Source of the DNA: Bacillota bacterium
GTDB lineage: Bacteria; Bacillota_B; Desulfitobacteriia; Desulfitobacteriales; Desulfitobacteriaceae
Assembly: GCA_021779415.1 (NCBI GenBank)
Contig: JAJYAS010000287.1
Coordinates: 1-5,334 of the forward strand
Length of the DNA: 5,334 nt
Reading direction: 5' to 3'
The translations under genes were made by a program, and so were the position numbers. Positions 5,228 to 5,334 of this stretch are shown here, in pieces (the stretch's first letter is position 1; each line of letters begins with the position of its first letter). The notes beneath the pieces are model-generated. The model was not told the origin of the DNA. It saw only the letters and a list, made by a program, of their open reading frames with translations, and made no database searches.

Positions 5228-5334
5228 TTAGAGATCCCGTTCTGGTCGATACGGAACTTGATAAAGTCGACGCAGACAATGTGAGCAATAAGGCAAAACG
5301 CGATTACTCACATGGTTTCGTCGAAAAACAATGT
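5228..5334 (-). CDS. Possible C-terminal tail of an unidentified gene (cut by window edge)
   Basis: A minus-strand frame enters from the right edge and ends at tandem TAA TAA (5225-5230). The 34 visible residues contain a CxxC (PYCSHC, about 16 residues from the edge) and end in YQVPYRPERDL. The Cys pair with neighbouring His and Arg recalls a zinc-knuckle tail, and the orientation matches all other genes. It ends 107 bases before the ferredoxin start, which has its own promoter. I recognise no family, and an overlapping plus-strand frame is also open, so whether this is coding is uncertain. Confidence 0.35.
   Translation of the reverse strand, partial: IVFRRNHVSNRVLPYCSHCLRRLYQVPYRPERDL

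Noticed and set aside
5215..5334. Plus-strand frame open to the right edge
   Set aside because: It has no start codon or ribosome site in view, and its orientation is opposite to all other genes; it remains an alternative to the minus-strand tail.

Overview
The window looks like chromosome of an anaerobic, spore-forming Firmicute, most likely of the Peptococcaceae / Desulfitobacterium–Desulfosporosinus type. This is an inference from content: a clostridial-type 2[4Fe-4S] ferredoxin, a PerR-class Fur regulator, a DUF1858 redox-disulfide protein, a LysM protein, strong AGGAGG-type ribosome sites and AT-rich intergenic regions. No species can be named from the sequence alone. Every gene I can support is on the minus strand, so transcription runs from high to low coordinates.

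Right to left: a possible C-terminal gene tail with a CxxC motif (5228-5334); a 56-residue ferredoxin with its own promoter and a symmetrical terminator; perR with a near-consensus sigma-A promoter, a palindrome lying over the predicted transcription start, and a strong terminator; a two-gene operon encoding a membrane-anchored GH2-like protein and a MetE/UROD-like methyltransferase; a DUF1858 protein with its own sigma-A promoter and terminator; and the N-terminal third or so of a methionine-rich LysM protein, cut by the left edge.

Most transcription units are separated by their own promoters and terminators, so only the GH2-like and MetE-like genes (33 bases apart, no promoter between) can be called an operon. 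Redox and metals are a loose common theme: ferredoxin, the metal-dependent peroxide sensor PerR, a putative zinc thiol methyltransferase, a CxxC protein, and a Met/His/Cys-rich surface or spore protein. No direct functional link between these units is shown.

The most unusual items are: (1) the GH2-like protein, which keeps the jelly-roll and part of the barrel but has lost the acid/base Asn-Glu pair and carries about six extra membrane helices; (2) the LysM protein, with a perfect 13-residue Gly-Met tandem repeat whose DNA copies differ only at synonymous third positions; (3) the MetE-like enzyme, with a His-x-Cys ... Asp ... Cys ligand pattern. I saw no RNA genes, CRISPR array, insertion sequence or prophage signal.
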